Assembly: GCA_021735445.1 (NCBI GenBank)
Contig: JAIPHA010000007.1
Span: forward strand, 1 to 55,350
DNA length: 55,350 bases
DNA from: Candidatus Omnitrophota bacterium
GTDB lineage: Bacteria > Omnitrophota > Gorgyraeia > Duberdicusellales > 4484-171
Reading direction: 5' to 3'
Part shown: positions 1 through 8,800 of the stretch, one piece after another
How positions within the stretch are numbered: position 1 is the stretch's first letter
How the letters are laid out: every line of letters begins with the position of its first letter
Made by a program: the position numbers and the translations under genes
The notes under the pieces: model-generated
What the model saw: only the letters and a program-made list of their open reading frames with translations
What the model was told of the DNA's origin: nothing
Databases searched by the model: none

Positions 1-190
1 GAATTAAAGCAGAAGGGGCTTTGGAATCTTAGCACAAACCTATGGGGACCATCCAGGGACCAAAATTAAGAAAAATAGACTTATAGCAACTAATCAATGC
101 TAATAGATAGAATTGAAAAAGTCTTAATTTTAAAGGTTATTTTAGAAAAGTATTGATTTTATTGGGATAGGAAAAATTGGCTGGATTGGA

Positions 191-229
191 TTTTCAGTCC
201 CTCGCTCTACCGCCTGAGCTACCTCGCCG
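191..229 (-). tRNA. 5' half of a tRNA-Phe(GAA)-like gene, 3' half missing
   Basis: Read on the minus strand from about 228, the sequence gives an acceptor 5' strand (GGCGAGG), TA, a D-arm with GCTC/GAGC around AGGCGGTA, then AGGGA and the anticodon loop CTGAAAA, as in bacterial tRNA-Phe(GAA). After TCC the expected TCCCT stem, T-arm (GTTCGA) and acceptor 3' strand do not appear; AT-rich sequence follows instead. No matching 3' half is visible in 1-190. This is a tRNA fragment, possibly one side of an integration or rearrangement point, and should not give a functional tRNA. Confidence 0.7.
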
Positions 230-232
230 AAA

Positions 233-274
233 TGGCTAATGGCTTATGGCCAATAGCGAATAGTTAATGTAAGA
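233..274. repeat. Heptanucleotide tandem array, TGGCTAA type
   Basis: Consecutive 7-mers TGGCTAA, TGGCTTA, TGGCCAA, TAGCGAA, TAGTTAA and TGTAAGA run in perfect 7-bp phase immediately upstream of the 5' end of the tRNA-Phe fragment. This is one of at least eight such arrays in the window. A short hairpin (GGCGG-AAA-CCGCC, 289-301) lies just beyond it without a T-run. I see no gene in the rest of 275-508. Confidence 0.75.
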
Positions 275-508
275 GAACACGATGTAAAGGCGGAAACCGC
301 CTGCTCAATTAGAAAAAATTATAGCATAGAAAAAGCATTAGGCAAGAAATTTTCAGATAGTTGTCAAGCGAAAGCTAATATTTGCCTTAATTTGCGCATT
401 ACTTTTTAAAACAACATTTATTTTCAACAAGACTCTTTATTATCAATACCACAATATATCCGCAAAATCTTCAAATACAAATTATATTTTCCCCATAAAT
501 AAGAAAGA

Positions 509-536
509 TTGACATAATTAACATAAAGATTATAAC
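509..536 (+). promoter_or_regulatory. Sigma70-type promoter of the PorV-like gene
   Basis: TTGACA (509-514), a 16-bp spacer and TATAAC (531-536) lie about 33 bp before the ATG at 569. The predicted 5' UTR is about 26 nt of AT-rich sequence with no recognisable Shine-Dalgarno. Confidence 0.6.
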
Positions 537-568
537 ATATACTTAAACCACCAAAAATATAAAATAAT

Positions 569-1486
569 ATGATAAAAAAATTCAATATTTATATTTCTTT
601 AATTTTAACATTTATACCTTTATTTACATCTTCTAGCTATGCAGATACAGGATCACGCCCAATGTCTATGGGGGGTGCTTTTATTGCTGTTTCAGACGAT
701 ATTAATGCTACTTACTGGAATCCTGCTGGTTTAACACAAATTAAAAATTTAGAAATTACATATACTGGAACAATCCATAATCGAGATGAGTTTTATTATA
801 ATGACTTTGCAAGTATTGCCATGCCTCTCCGTATCAAAGAAAAAAATTGGGGAAGTTTAGGATTTAGTTTTATAAATTCAGGAAGAAACCAAACACCATC
901 TTCAAAAACCACTGATAGATGGTATTGGCTTTCCTATGGAATTAATTTATTTGATGGTCTATCTTTAGGAACTAACCTAAGAGGGCAGGTATATAAAACT
1001 CAAAGTGGATCTGCAATATTTAAAAAAGATAATACTTCTTTTTTCGCCGCAGATTTAGCTTTACTTTGGTATTATAAGAAATTTTCTTTTGGAATTTTGT
1101 GGCAACGAATAAATGAACCTACAATAAAAGTTTATGGCCAAAAAAACAAATATTCAAGCAACCTCCGCCTAGGAACAGCTTTTCGACCAGATAACAAAAC
1201 AATTATCTCTATGGATATAGATGATACAACAGGAGAAGTCGTAAATCAAAATCTCCGCATTGGCATTGAACGCTGGTTTACTGATAACTTTGCTATTCGG
1301 ATAGGAGGTTATGATTTTAATTCTAACACAAACGCTGCAATCACATTTGGAATAGGACTAAAAACATATCCTAAAAATAATATTTTTAATAGTTTACATC
1401 TAGATTATAACTTGATGTATTGGACAAAACAAACTTCTGGATATAACGATTTTACTCATCAAATAGGTGTCACTTTTAAATTTTAA
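569..1486 (+). CDS. PorV/PorQ-like (UPF0164/FadL-related) outer-membrane beta-barrel protein
   Basis: The 305-aa protein has a signal peptide (about residues 1-25, ending SSSYA before DTG). The hallmark GxRPMxMGGAFIAVSDD followed by NATYWNPAGL is typical of UPF0164/PorV/FadL-like barrels. The body alternates aromatic and hydrophobic residues as expected for beta strands, and the C-terminus ends TFKF, a beta-barrel assembly signal with terminal Phe. In Bacteroidetes, PorV acts in type IX secretion, but in other phyla relatives are generic outer-membrane proteins, so no secretion role is claimed. It is one of few plus-strand genes, has its own promoter, and is visibly more AT-rich in codon choice than its neighbours. 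It is followed by a 132-bp inverted-repeat element and sits beside a tRNA fragment, so recent acquisition is plausible. Confidence 0.8.
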   Translation: MIKKFNIYISLILTFIPLFTSSSYADTGSRPMSMGGAFIAVSDDINATYWNPAGLTQIKNLEITYTGTIHNRDEFYYNDFASIAMPLRIKEKNWGSLGFSFINSGRNQTPSSKTTDRWYWLSYGINLFDGLSLGTNLRGQVYKTQSGSAIFKKDNTSFFAADLALLWYYKKFSFGILWQRINEPTIKVYGQKNKYSSNLRLGTAFRPDNKTIISMDIDDTTGEVVNQNLRIGIERWFTDNFAIRIGGYDFNSNTNAAITFGIGLKTYPKNNIFNSLHLDYNLMYWTKQTSGYNDFTHQIGVTFKF

Positions 1487-1493
1487 TTTAATT

Positions 1494-1664
1494 TTACTTC
1501 AAATATAAATTATAAGCACATTCAAAGATTAGAAAGCAAAAACCCCTCCAAGCATAAGACATGTCACCGTCTGCACACAATGCCTTAAGTTTTGCTTTTT
1601 CTGGAAAAGATTTAAAATGAGGATTCCTTTTTGTAACTAATAAATGAAATTCATCCGTGCAAAA
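1494..1664 (-). pseudogene. Open-frame remnant abutting an inverted-repeat element
   Basis: A frame without a start codon runs about 56 codons on the minus strand, from next to the 132-bp element down to TAA at 1494-1496. The deduced peptide begins FCTDEFHLLVTKRNPHF and ends in an aromatic-rich tail (FECAYNLYLK). I do not recognise a family. It reads like the 3' end of a gene whose upstream part was lost or cut by the element, but chance openness over 170 bp cannot be excluded. With the element it makes up the 329-bp gap between the PorV-like and TPR genes. Confidence 0.3.
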
Positions 1665-1665
1665 G

Positions 1666-1797
1666 GGGGACGTTTCCCTCTGTTATAAGTTACTGCAAAT
1701 AAATGAGTTATAAAGCAATGTTTTCCGAAAATAAGCGGAAAATGCCAGTCTATAAACCATTGATTAGCAAGGGTTTATAAACGAGGGAAACGTCCCC
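1666..1797. mobile_element. 132-bp MITE/REP-like element, copy 1
   Basis: The ends are GGGGACGTTTCCCTC (1666-1680) and its exact complement GAGGGAAACGTCCCC (1783-1797). A central hairpin TTTTCCG...CGGAAAA lies between. Copy 2 at 3058-3189 has the same length and differs at only a handful of positions. It lies between the convergent PorV-like and TPR genes, 18 bp past the TPR stop codon. It has no coding capacity and no transposase is present in the window, so a non-autonomous element or palindromic repeat is inferred. Confidence 0.8.
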
Positions 1798-1815
1798 TTA
1801 ATTCCAAATACCGTT

Positions 1816-2607
1816 TTATTTTCGATATGGCTTCAGCATTTCTAAAAATTCAGGATTTACCCCGGCCCCAAGCTCAATTGCTTTATCACAATGTTTAATA
1901 GCTGACCCGTACTGTTTTTTCTGATAATATATTATTGCTAAGTTATTATGTGCTTTAGCATCGTTAGGGTCGAGGGTTGCAGCTTTTTCTAATACAACCA
2001 CAGCTTCATCTAACATTCCCGTGCTATTATAAATTGCTCCAAGATTAACAAGTGCTTCTGTATTATCAGGATTAAGTTCTAAAGCCTTTTTATATTCTAA
2101 AATAGATTCATCAAACATTCTTTTTTTGTCATAATGTAAACCAAGATTAATGTGTGCATCAATATCATAGGGATCTATAGTTATAGCTTTCCTCCATTCT
2201 ACCGCAGCTTTCTCCCACATCCCGAGTTCTCGATAAGCTACACCAAGACTCCCATATGCATCAGCGTCATTTGGGTTAATCCTTACAGTCTCTTTTAACT
2301 CCACTATACATTGATTAAACATTCCAGAATTGTAGTAATTGGCCCCTTTAAAGAAATGAACGACTCCTTCTTTTTCGAGTTCTCCTTCTGATGTTTCTTT
2401 AATTCGCTCTAACCAAACTTTTGCTGTATTGTGATATAAATTATCTTCTAAAATATCTTCAAATTCTTTTTTGGCCGCATCAAATTTGCCAGCAGCACCA
2501 TATTCTATGGCCTTATTATAATGCTGTTGAGAATTTTGGCTATAACATAAATCTCCTGTTAAAAATAGAACTGTTAAGAATAATGTCCCTATCCTTAAAA
2601 CTTTCAT
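1816..2607 (-). CDS. Exported tetratricopeptide-repeat protein
   Basis: Start chosen at 2607, where AGGAGG lies 6 nt upstream and a signal peptide follows (MKVLRIGTLFLTVLFLTGDLCYS); an upstream in-frame ATG at 2649 would add 14 residues overlapping the neighbouring gene. The 263-aa product carries about six TPR units, clearest from about residue 80 on, with repeated NPDNxEALVNLGxxY and DPNDAKAHNNLAxxY patterns. TPR arrays mediate protein-protein contacts, here probably in the periplasm or at the outer membrane. It is the last of a cluster of exported proteins (2621-3013, 3194-3718). The partner is unknown. Confidence 0.8.
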   Translation of the reverse strand: MKVLRIGTLFLTVLFLTGDLCYSQNSQQHYNKAIEYGAAGKFDAAKKEFEDILEDNLYHNTAKVWLERIKETSEGELEKEGVVHFFKGANYYNSGMFNQCIVELKETVRINPNDADAYGSLGVAYRELGMWEKAAVEWRKAITIDPYDIDAHINLGLHYDKKRMFDESILEYKKALELNPDNTEALVNLGAIYNSTGMLDEAVVVLEKAATLDPNDAKAHNNLAIIYYQKKQYGSAIKHCDKAIELGAGVNPEFLEMLKPYRK

Positions 2608-2620
2608 CACAAACCTCCTG

Positions 2621-3013
2621 TTAACAATGAGTACCGCGCCAAAGCCCATAAAAAAAGAAGATGATAGGCCCTAAAAGATAAATGAGCAAGAATATGAAAA
2701 ATGTCCGACTATTTCCTTCAAACACAAAGATGCCAATCAAAGAGATAAAAATTGCCATTATGCCCACTATAACTGTAAATGTAATTCCTATAATTTTAGA
2801 CAACAATACAAACGGAAAATATATTGTCTTAAATATACCAAATACTCTTTGTTCCTCTTCGATAGCCTCCCAACCTGCATCAGGAGTATAATCATGCGTC
2901 ATTTCTGTTTGTGCTAGAACGAGTGAGGGTTTGCTAAGTATATCTATCTCTGCTACTTTTAGAAAAATAGTAAATAGGCTTAAAAGCATTAAAGAAAATA
3001 TAATCTTTTTCAT
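2621..3013 (-). CDS. Small membrane protein of unknown function
   Basis: This 130-aa protein has an N-terminal hydrophobic segment or signal peptide (1-35, with a possible AQ cleavage site), a short polar stretch (about 36-60, HDYTPDAGWEAIEEE), then two or three transmembrane segments (about 65-90 and 98-122). The start is supported by GAGGAGAG upstream of the ATG. It lies 13 bp upstream of the TPR gene on the same strand, so the two are probably co-transcribed. A 132-bp inverted-repeat element sits just upstream. I recognise no family; the order signal, polar linker, membrane hairpin suggests an inner-membrane accessory protein. Confidence 0.6.
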   Translation of the reverse strand: MKKIIFSLMLLSLFTIFLKVAEIDILSKPSLVLAQTEMTHDYTPDAGWEAIEEEQRVFGIFKTIYFPFVLLSKIIGITFTVIVGIMAIFISLIGIFVFEGNSRTFFIFLLIYLLGPIIFFFYGLWRGTHC

Positions 3014-3057
3014 TTCAATCTCTCCTCGCCTTTAGCACTTCCTATTTTCGTACAGAA

Positions 3058-3189
3058 GGGGACGTTTCCCTCTGTTATAAGTCACTGTAAATAAATGAGT
3101 TATAAAGCAGTGTTTTCCGAAAATAAGCGAAAAATGCCAGTCTATAAGCCATTGGTTAGCAAGGGGTTATAAACGAGGGGAACGTCCCC
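3058..3189. mobile_element. 132-bp MITE/REP-like element, copy 2
   Basis: Same length and ends as 1666-1797: GGGGACGTTTCCCTC (3058-3072) and GAGGGGAACGTCCCC (3175-3189), with the central TTTTCCG hairpin partly degraded (CGAAAAA). It lies only 4 bp beyond the stop codon of the 3194-3718 gene. Both copies thus lie immediately 3' of a minus-strand gene, where the fold could also act on transcript 3' ends. Confidence 0.8.
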
Positions 3190-3193
3190 TTAA

Positions 3194-3718
3194 TTATCTG
3201 ATTATCTTAAAGGAGGCGGCTATGCCATCTAATACCGGTTCAACTTGGTTTTTCATTCCAAATGGCGTCCCTGCTTGAAAGATATAAAATTTAGATGTAT
3301 TTTCAACAGGCAAAATATATGTTTTTAAAAAATAACTAACGCTGCCCCTCCTGGATCTAAAAGTTATCGAATACCCCCTCCGGTATCCAAACATCGTTTG
3401 GTTTCTACTTATTAAAGTTGCCTGCATTTGATTAGTAAAATCAGAGATATAATTATTAATAAAGCCATTTATCCCTCTGTTAGAATTAGTAAGCCTGATT
3501 TGTAAACCGCTTTTACCATCGCCGCTATTGATGTTGGCAAGAACCACACCCGAACGATGTTTACTCGCATTCCAGGACGAAGGATATCTTATTGAATACC
3601 CATATCTGTTATCGACAAATTGCTCTGAAAGATAAAAAGAATAAGCGCTGGGTATAAACAATAAGCAGAGCAAAATGACTGTTAACATCTGAGATTGTAC
3701 AGCTATCTTGTTTTTCAT
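3194..3718 (-). CDS. Exported PsbP/DUF1795-like protein
   Basis: The 174-aa protein has a signal peptide (about 1-27, ending SAYSFY) and then one domain beginning FVDNRYGYSIRYPSSW. This 'F.d..yGFsi.yPs.W' opening is characteristic of the PsbP/Mog1/DUF1795 fold. The strand-rich remainder ends LDGIAASFKIIR, as is common for this family (final strand plus 'sF'). The function of bacterial members is largely unknown; they are usually secreted or lipid-anchored. It lies 19 bp downstream of the 714-aa Big-repeat gene on the same strand, so it may be the last gene of the MoxR-DUF58 operon. Confidence 0.65.
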   Translation of the reverse strand: MKNKIAVQSQMLTVILLCLLFIPSAYSFYLSEQFVDNRYGYSIRYPSSWNASKHRSGVVLANINSGDGKSGLQIRLTNSNRGINGFINNYISDFTNQMQATLISRNQTMFGYRRGYSITFRSRRGSVSYFLKTYILPVENTSKFYIFQAGTPFGMKNQVEPVLDGIAASFKIIR

Positions 3719-3737
3719 TTCTCCTCCTGTTTTTTTT

Positions 3738-5882
3738 CTAAATCGTAAAAGGATACCTTAGGAAAAAAAGCTTAACAATTTTGCCAAAGGGATGCTTTAG
3801 GCTATTTTTTATAATACTTAACCCCTCGTTATACCTTTTCTCAAAGATTTCTGCTTCCTCCGGACTTACTTCTTCCGAACTGTAAACTGCTTTAGAAAAC
3901 TTCATGCCTATATCACTAAAACAATTGTTTTTTGTTTTAAATTTTTTATTTATAAGCCGGGCATGCACCAAGGGCGGATTGCTATAATCATAATCAACAC
4001 CAAATACCGACACAACTTTTCTAAAGTTATCATAAAGAAGATCGATAAATTTTCTCGGATTAGAGGCTTTAGCCTTTTTCAACTTAGCCACTTTTGCTTT
4101 TATCATAAAATAAAATATCATTAGTACCGCCGTAAAAAAACCTACAAGATAGAGCAGAACATTTAATACTTTAATCCAAAAAGGCACAAATACGTCTATC
4201 TTTAAGGGTAAACTTTCTACACCTCTGTACCGGCAGCTTAAAGTAACCTGGCCCTCTTTTAAGGTGACAAAAGAACCTTTACCTTTTTCTTTTATTATCT
4301 CTGAGTTGCTGATATCCCATTGAACTGAATCAGTAATGTCTTTTATGCTTTCATCGGCATAATGCCCTGTAGCCTTAACCTTAAAATTTTTGTTAACACT
4401 TTTTTTAAGATTATATTTATCTAAAGCTATTGAAGTTAATTTAGGCGGGTTGACCCGGATAAAAATAGCATTACTTTTAACCTCCTGAAAAAGCGCCCTG
4501 ATTTCTGCGCTGCCTTGGGCTTGAGGAATAACTTCTTTATTCTTTACCAAAGCAACCTCGGGCTCTGAGCTTACCCAGGTAACTAATCCGGAAACATCTC
4601 TTTTGTATTGATTAGAATAATAAGCTTCTGCTTCAACTTTTTTCTTTTCCCCTAAAGAAACAACGATTTCACTAGGGAATGCTTTTACCGAAATCAATTC
4701 TACCTGGTCGGAAGATAAATTTTCTGCTTCATCTTTTATCTCTTCTGCCATAGTTTTAGTATCCTCTGGTTTATCTCGATCCTGATCTTCGATCTCTTCT
4801 TGCTGAGAGTCACCTTCCTCAGCGACTACCACTCTCAACTGAGTAGAGCTTTTTAAGCCAGGGCTTAATTCAGCTTCAATTTCAATTAAGCCTTCTTTTT
4901 TTAAAATTAGCTGAGCCTTTTCCGGCCAAGACTGCCTGCTTTTAAAATTAGCAATACTCTCATCGGAAACTCTCCAAGATAAATCTCTGGTAATATCTTC
5001 AATCCGATTATTGTAATGAGTAGCAAAACCTCGCAGATGGACTACCTGATCGACGCCTAAAATGGCAAATGAAGGTAAAATCGAAATACTTTTTATGCCA
5101 CTGCGAAAATCAACTCTTTCATTCACTTTCACAGTCTGAACAACGCTTTTTGTTCCTTCGTATTTACAATAGACTTCTACCTCCCCTAAATCGGGAAATT
5201 TTATCTGGTTATCCTCTAAAAGTTGCTCTCCTTCTTGTTGGTCATAGCTATACCAGTTAGTCTTTTTGTCTCGGGAAATATCTCTTATAAAAAAAGTACG
5301 CTTTTCGGAGAATCCCCTCAAAGCCACAAAGGTAAGCCTGTCAAATTGAGTAACGACCGGCTTATCAGGAAGAACTACAGGCCTGTAGTTAACCTCTTCC
5401 TCTTTTGATTTTTCTTTAGGTTTAATATTTACCTTACAAACGTTACTTTCGATTCCTTTATATTCAGCAAAAATATAAGCCTTGCCCGGATTATAAGGCA
5501 TGAAATACCTATTTTTCCCCACTATCCCGGTATCAGACACTTCCCACTTTACTTGTGGAGTAACTTCTTCTGTATGAAAATCCGAATAAGAAAGAAAGGC
5601 CTTTATTTCAAAAGGCTCCCCTACAGTTACATCGTAGCTATAAGGAAAAAGGAAGAGGCCTCCAACTTGAGGCGTTCTTGAGAATTGTACATAAAAAGGG
5701 TTATCCCCCTGATAATACCAATAGTTTTCGTTAACTTTTGAAGGCGAGCCAAACTGCTCCAACGCTTCCTCTTTAGACACACCTTGTACTATTTTTTCCT
5801 GGGCTAGAGTTTCCCCGTAAAAAGTAAAAATGGCTAGAAATAAAACAATGTTGATTACTAAAAATATTGCCTTTTTTTTCAT
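3738..5882 (-). CDS. Membrane-anchored Big-repeat protein with DUF4129-like C-terminus
   Basis: The 714-aa protein has a signal peptide (about 1-27), a short N-terminal module (GVSKEEALEQFGSPSKVNENYW) and a series of Ig-like Big2-type repeats (about 75-155, 265-350, 400-480, 490-565). Each repeat has a 'Vt..v.W.vsd..i' core. An acidic linker (about 355-395), one transmembrane helix (about 569-594) and a cytoplasmic tail follow. The tail (about 607-695, NPRKFIDLLYDNFRKV through AEIFEKRYNEG) resembles DUF4129, the domain that normally ends TgpA-type transglutaminases. The start overlaps the stop of the 1166-aa gene by 4 bp, indicating translational coupling. With MoxR and DUF58 upstream it looks like half of a split TgpA-like partner. 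There is no catalytic Cys-His-Asp transglutaminase core. Confidence 0.7.
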   Translation of the reverse strand: MKKKAIFLVINIVLFLAIFTFYGETLAQEKIVQGVSKEEALEQFGSPSKVNENYWYYQGDNPFYVQFSRTPQVGGLFLFPYSYDVTVGEPFEIKAFLSYSDFHTEEVTPQVKWEVSDTGIVGKNRYFMPYNPGKAYIFAEYKGIESNVCKVNIKPKEKSKEEEVNYRPVVLPDKPVVTQFDRLTFVALRGFSEKRTFFIRDISRDKKTNWYSYDQQEGEQLLEDNQIKFPDLGEVEVYCKYEGTKSVVQTVKVNERVDFRSGIKSISILPSFAILGVDQVVHLRGFATHYNNRIEDITRDLSWRVSDESIANFKSRQSWPEKAQLILKKEGLIEIEAELSPGLKSSTQLRVVVAEEGDSQQEEIEDQDRDKPEDTKTMAEEIKDEAENLSSDQVELISVKAFPSEIVVSLGEKKKVEAEAYYSNQYKRDVSGLVTWVSSEPEVALVKNKEVIPQAQGSAEIRALFQEVKSNAIFIRVNPPKLTSIALDKYNLKKSVNKNFKVKATGHYADESIKDITDSVQWDISNSEIIKEKGKGSFVTLKEGQVTLSCRYRGVESLPLKIDVFVPFWIKVLNVLLYLVGFFTAVLMIFYFMIKAKVAKLKKAKASNPRKFIDLLYDNFRKVVSVFGVDYDYSNPPLVHARLINKKFKTKNNCFSDIGMKFSKAVYSSEEVSPEEAEIFEKRYNEGLSIIKNSLKHPFGKIVKLFFLRYPFTI

Positions 5883-8800
5883 CTTTCCAGCGGTTCCGCT
5901 ACTATTATATTAATCGTCTTTTTATCCTCGTTATACACGGCATAGCCTTGAGTCCGGCCCTTGCTTATCCCATATAAAACCCCTTGCTCATTTATCCAAG
6001 CCACAGAGTTATCTTCTACTTTCCAAGAAACGTCAGATGTAATATCCTTTAAAAATTTCCCTCGATATATTCCCAGACTGCTTAACTGTTTCCTGCTATC
6101 TTCAGCTACCACCACCTGTTTGGGGAAAACAATAAAATCCCAGCCGGGCAATCCTGCTTTTTGAAGCTCTTCTTCTGTATTGTAAAAATTATTGCTGATA
6201 TTTTCAGCTAACTCTTCCAACTCTTCCTTTAATTCCTGGCTAATATTTTCATTATTAAGATAGTTTTCTTTTAACTTTTTCATAATTTGTTCTATTTTTT
6301 CTTCTGTTGTTTTTTCCTGAATGTTGTTCTTTACAGTATTTAAATTTTCCATTAAAGAAATTATTTTCTCCGAACGAAGAGCTTTCTCTCTCTGCCGGGA
6401 AATTTCTTCTATGGACTCTTTTACCTTTTCAGCTTGCCTTTTTAAATGCCTTTGGTTTTCGCTTGGCTTAATTAGTTCCTGCATCTCTTTTTTTATCATT
6501 TCAATTTCAGCTAACGAATCAGATTGAGCCAACCTGGCTTTCATCTCTTGTAATTTTTGTTCTTTTTCTTCATCCTGGATATCAAGCTTCTCTAGCATTT
6601 TACTTAATTGTCCGCTAGCGTCTTCGTATCTTTGTGCTTCTTGCTCTTTAAACATATTCTCTAAAATACTCTTTGCTTGCGCCGCCTTCGAAAAATCCTC
6701 CAGTTCAGACAAAATTTTTTCTTCACTGCTTTGAGAAAGCACCCCTTGCTCCGGCATTTTTTTCACTTCTTCTTCCACTTTTTTAAGATTCTCTTTAATC
6801 TCTTGGCTATTAGCACCTGAATTTTCTAACGACTCTGTTAGTTGTTTCAGCCTATCTTGAGAAAAACTACCTTCTTCTTTTAATTGTTGTCCTATATTTA
6901 TTTTTTTATTTTGCTTAACTGTTTCTAATCTTTCCTTGCCGGTTTTATACCCTTGAGAATTATGAATTTTTTCAGCAAGGTTTTTATGGCTTTTAACTAT
7001 TTCGCTAAGCTTCCCGGCAGATTCTAAAACATTATTATAATCTTGGGAAGAAACTATTGTCTGAAGGTAATCTTTAGCCAATTCGCTCAGATGAGAACCT
7101 TCTTCTGATCCGGATAATTCTTCTGAGGCCTTAGCAAAAAGGAGTTCTGCTTTGCTCTCAGCAATCTCTTTTATATCTTTCCATGCTTGTTGATTTTTAT
7201 TAGCCTTTTTTTGAATTTCGTTTACTTTTTTATATATTTCATTTAGCCGGCTAATCTCTGAAGTTTCTTTTATCTTTTCGAAAGCATCCGCTAATCCGGA
7301 AACATCTTCCGCCTGCTGGGTTTTGCCCTTTAAGGTTTCTTTGAGTTTATTTAATCCATCCTTTAAAACTTGGCCTAATTTTTTGGTCCTTCCCTGTAAT
7401 TTTCTGTTCAACTCCTTATCGACAACCTCTTTATTCACTTCATTTTCCATCTGCTTGGCGGCAGACTTTAATTTTTCCCCTTCTTCGTTCACTTTCCGGC
7501 TCACCTTTTTAAGGCCTGATTGGGATTGAGCTTTTTCTATATCGTTTTTTACGGATTCAGTCGTTTCCTTTAAAACTTGCTCCAATTTACCTGCTTTTTG
7601 GTAAAGCTGGTCTTTTTTAGCCCAATCTAGTTGAGAGTCAGTGATCTGGTCTTCTAGCTTATCGATTTGATCTTTGAGTTGGCTTTTTAACTGGTCAGCG
7701 GCTCTCTGTGCATTCATCTTCTGCATAAATAAGCTATCAGTTGATTCGGAGCTAACCATGTTCTTTAAGTTTTCTGTACCTTGCTTGAGGCTGTTTTCGA
7801 TATCCTTTAGCTTTTGGCCTAAGCTGCTTTTTAGGCTTTCTGAAGCAACATCTTGGTTAACCTGGCTGCTGGCCTCATTTATCTTTTCCTTAATAGTATT
7901 TGTTTTAGCTTCAATATCTTTGCCTACTTCTTTTAAGTCTTGCTTGTCTCTGGCTTGGTCTATCTTTGTATTAACTTCTTCGATTCCCTTGTCTACAGCA
8001 TCCTGGATTTGGGCTGCTTTTTGGTAAAGCTGGTCTTTTTTAGCCTCCTGCGCTAAATTTTTATCCAAAGAATCTAATAACTCTGAAATTCCCTTATCGA
8101 CTTCCTCTTTCATTTGATTAAGAGATTCCTTCATCTTTATCTTCTGCTGGCCAAAAGGCATACTTTCCTGGCCGGCGGTTTCTTCTGTCTCAAGAAATTT
8201 TTCAACTCTCTTCCCGATATCCTTATAGATAGAATAAGCTTGCCACTCTTTAACATCTCTAAATATTTCCTGCAACTCTTTAGCCTCACGGCTTTTAAAA
8301 TCAGGAACTCCTTTTTTTAACTCTCTAGCCTTTTGCCTAAATTCTTCCATATTTTTACTTTTAGAAAATTTGTTTACCTCTATAAATGATTTGATTTTAT
8401 CTTTTAAGGAAACAGAACGATTTTTTATAGTTTTTTTAATAAAGGAGTTTCGTGAATTTCTATTCTCTACTTTTCTTTTTACTTCAGGATATTCTTCAAA
8501 TATCGAAATAAGCTCATCTATTTCTTTTTCTTCTTCTTTTGTATCGGCATCTTTTTTAGCCTTAGCTAAAATCTTATTAATCTTACTTAAAGAATCTTCC
8601 ATATCAGCAGCATTAATTTTTTCTGGAAAAAGAAGCGCGGACAAGGAAGATAAAAATCGCTGCTTTTCTTCCAATGGCTTTATTTTAACGTCCATCCCTT
8701 TTTTATACATCTTTTCCTCCAATGCCCTCAATCTATCCGCTGATGCCGGAAACTTAACTGTTTCTATGTATCCTCTATCAGCATCTAACTTAGGAATTAA

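Noticed and set aside
1-69. Open frame at the left edge on the plus strand, ending at TAA near 67-69
   Set aside because: Only about 22 codons, no recognisable domain, and low-complexity reading next to a tRNA fragment; it cannot be supported as a gene end.
289-301. GGCGG-AAA-CCGCC hairpin as a terminator
   Set aside because: No U-run follows on either strand and no gene ends next to it.
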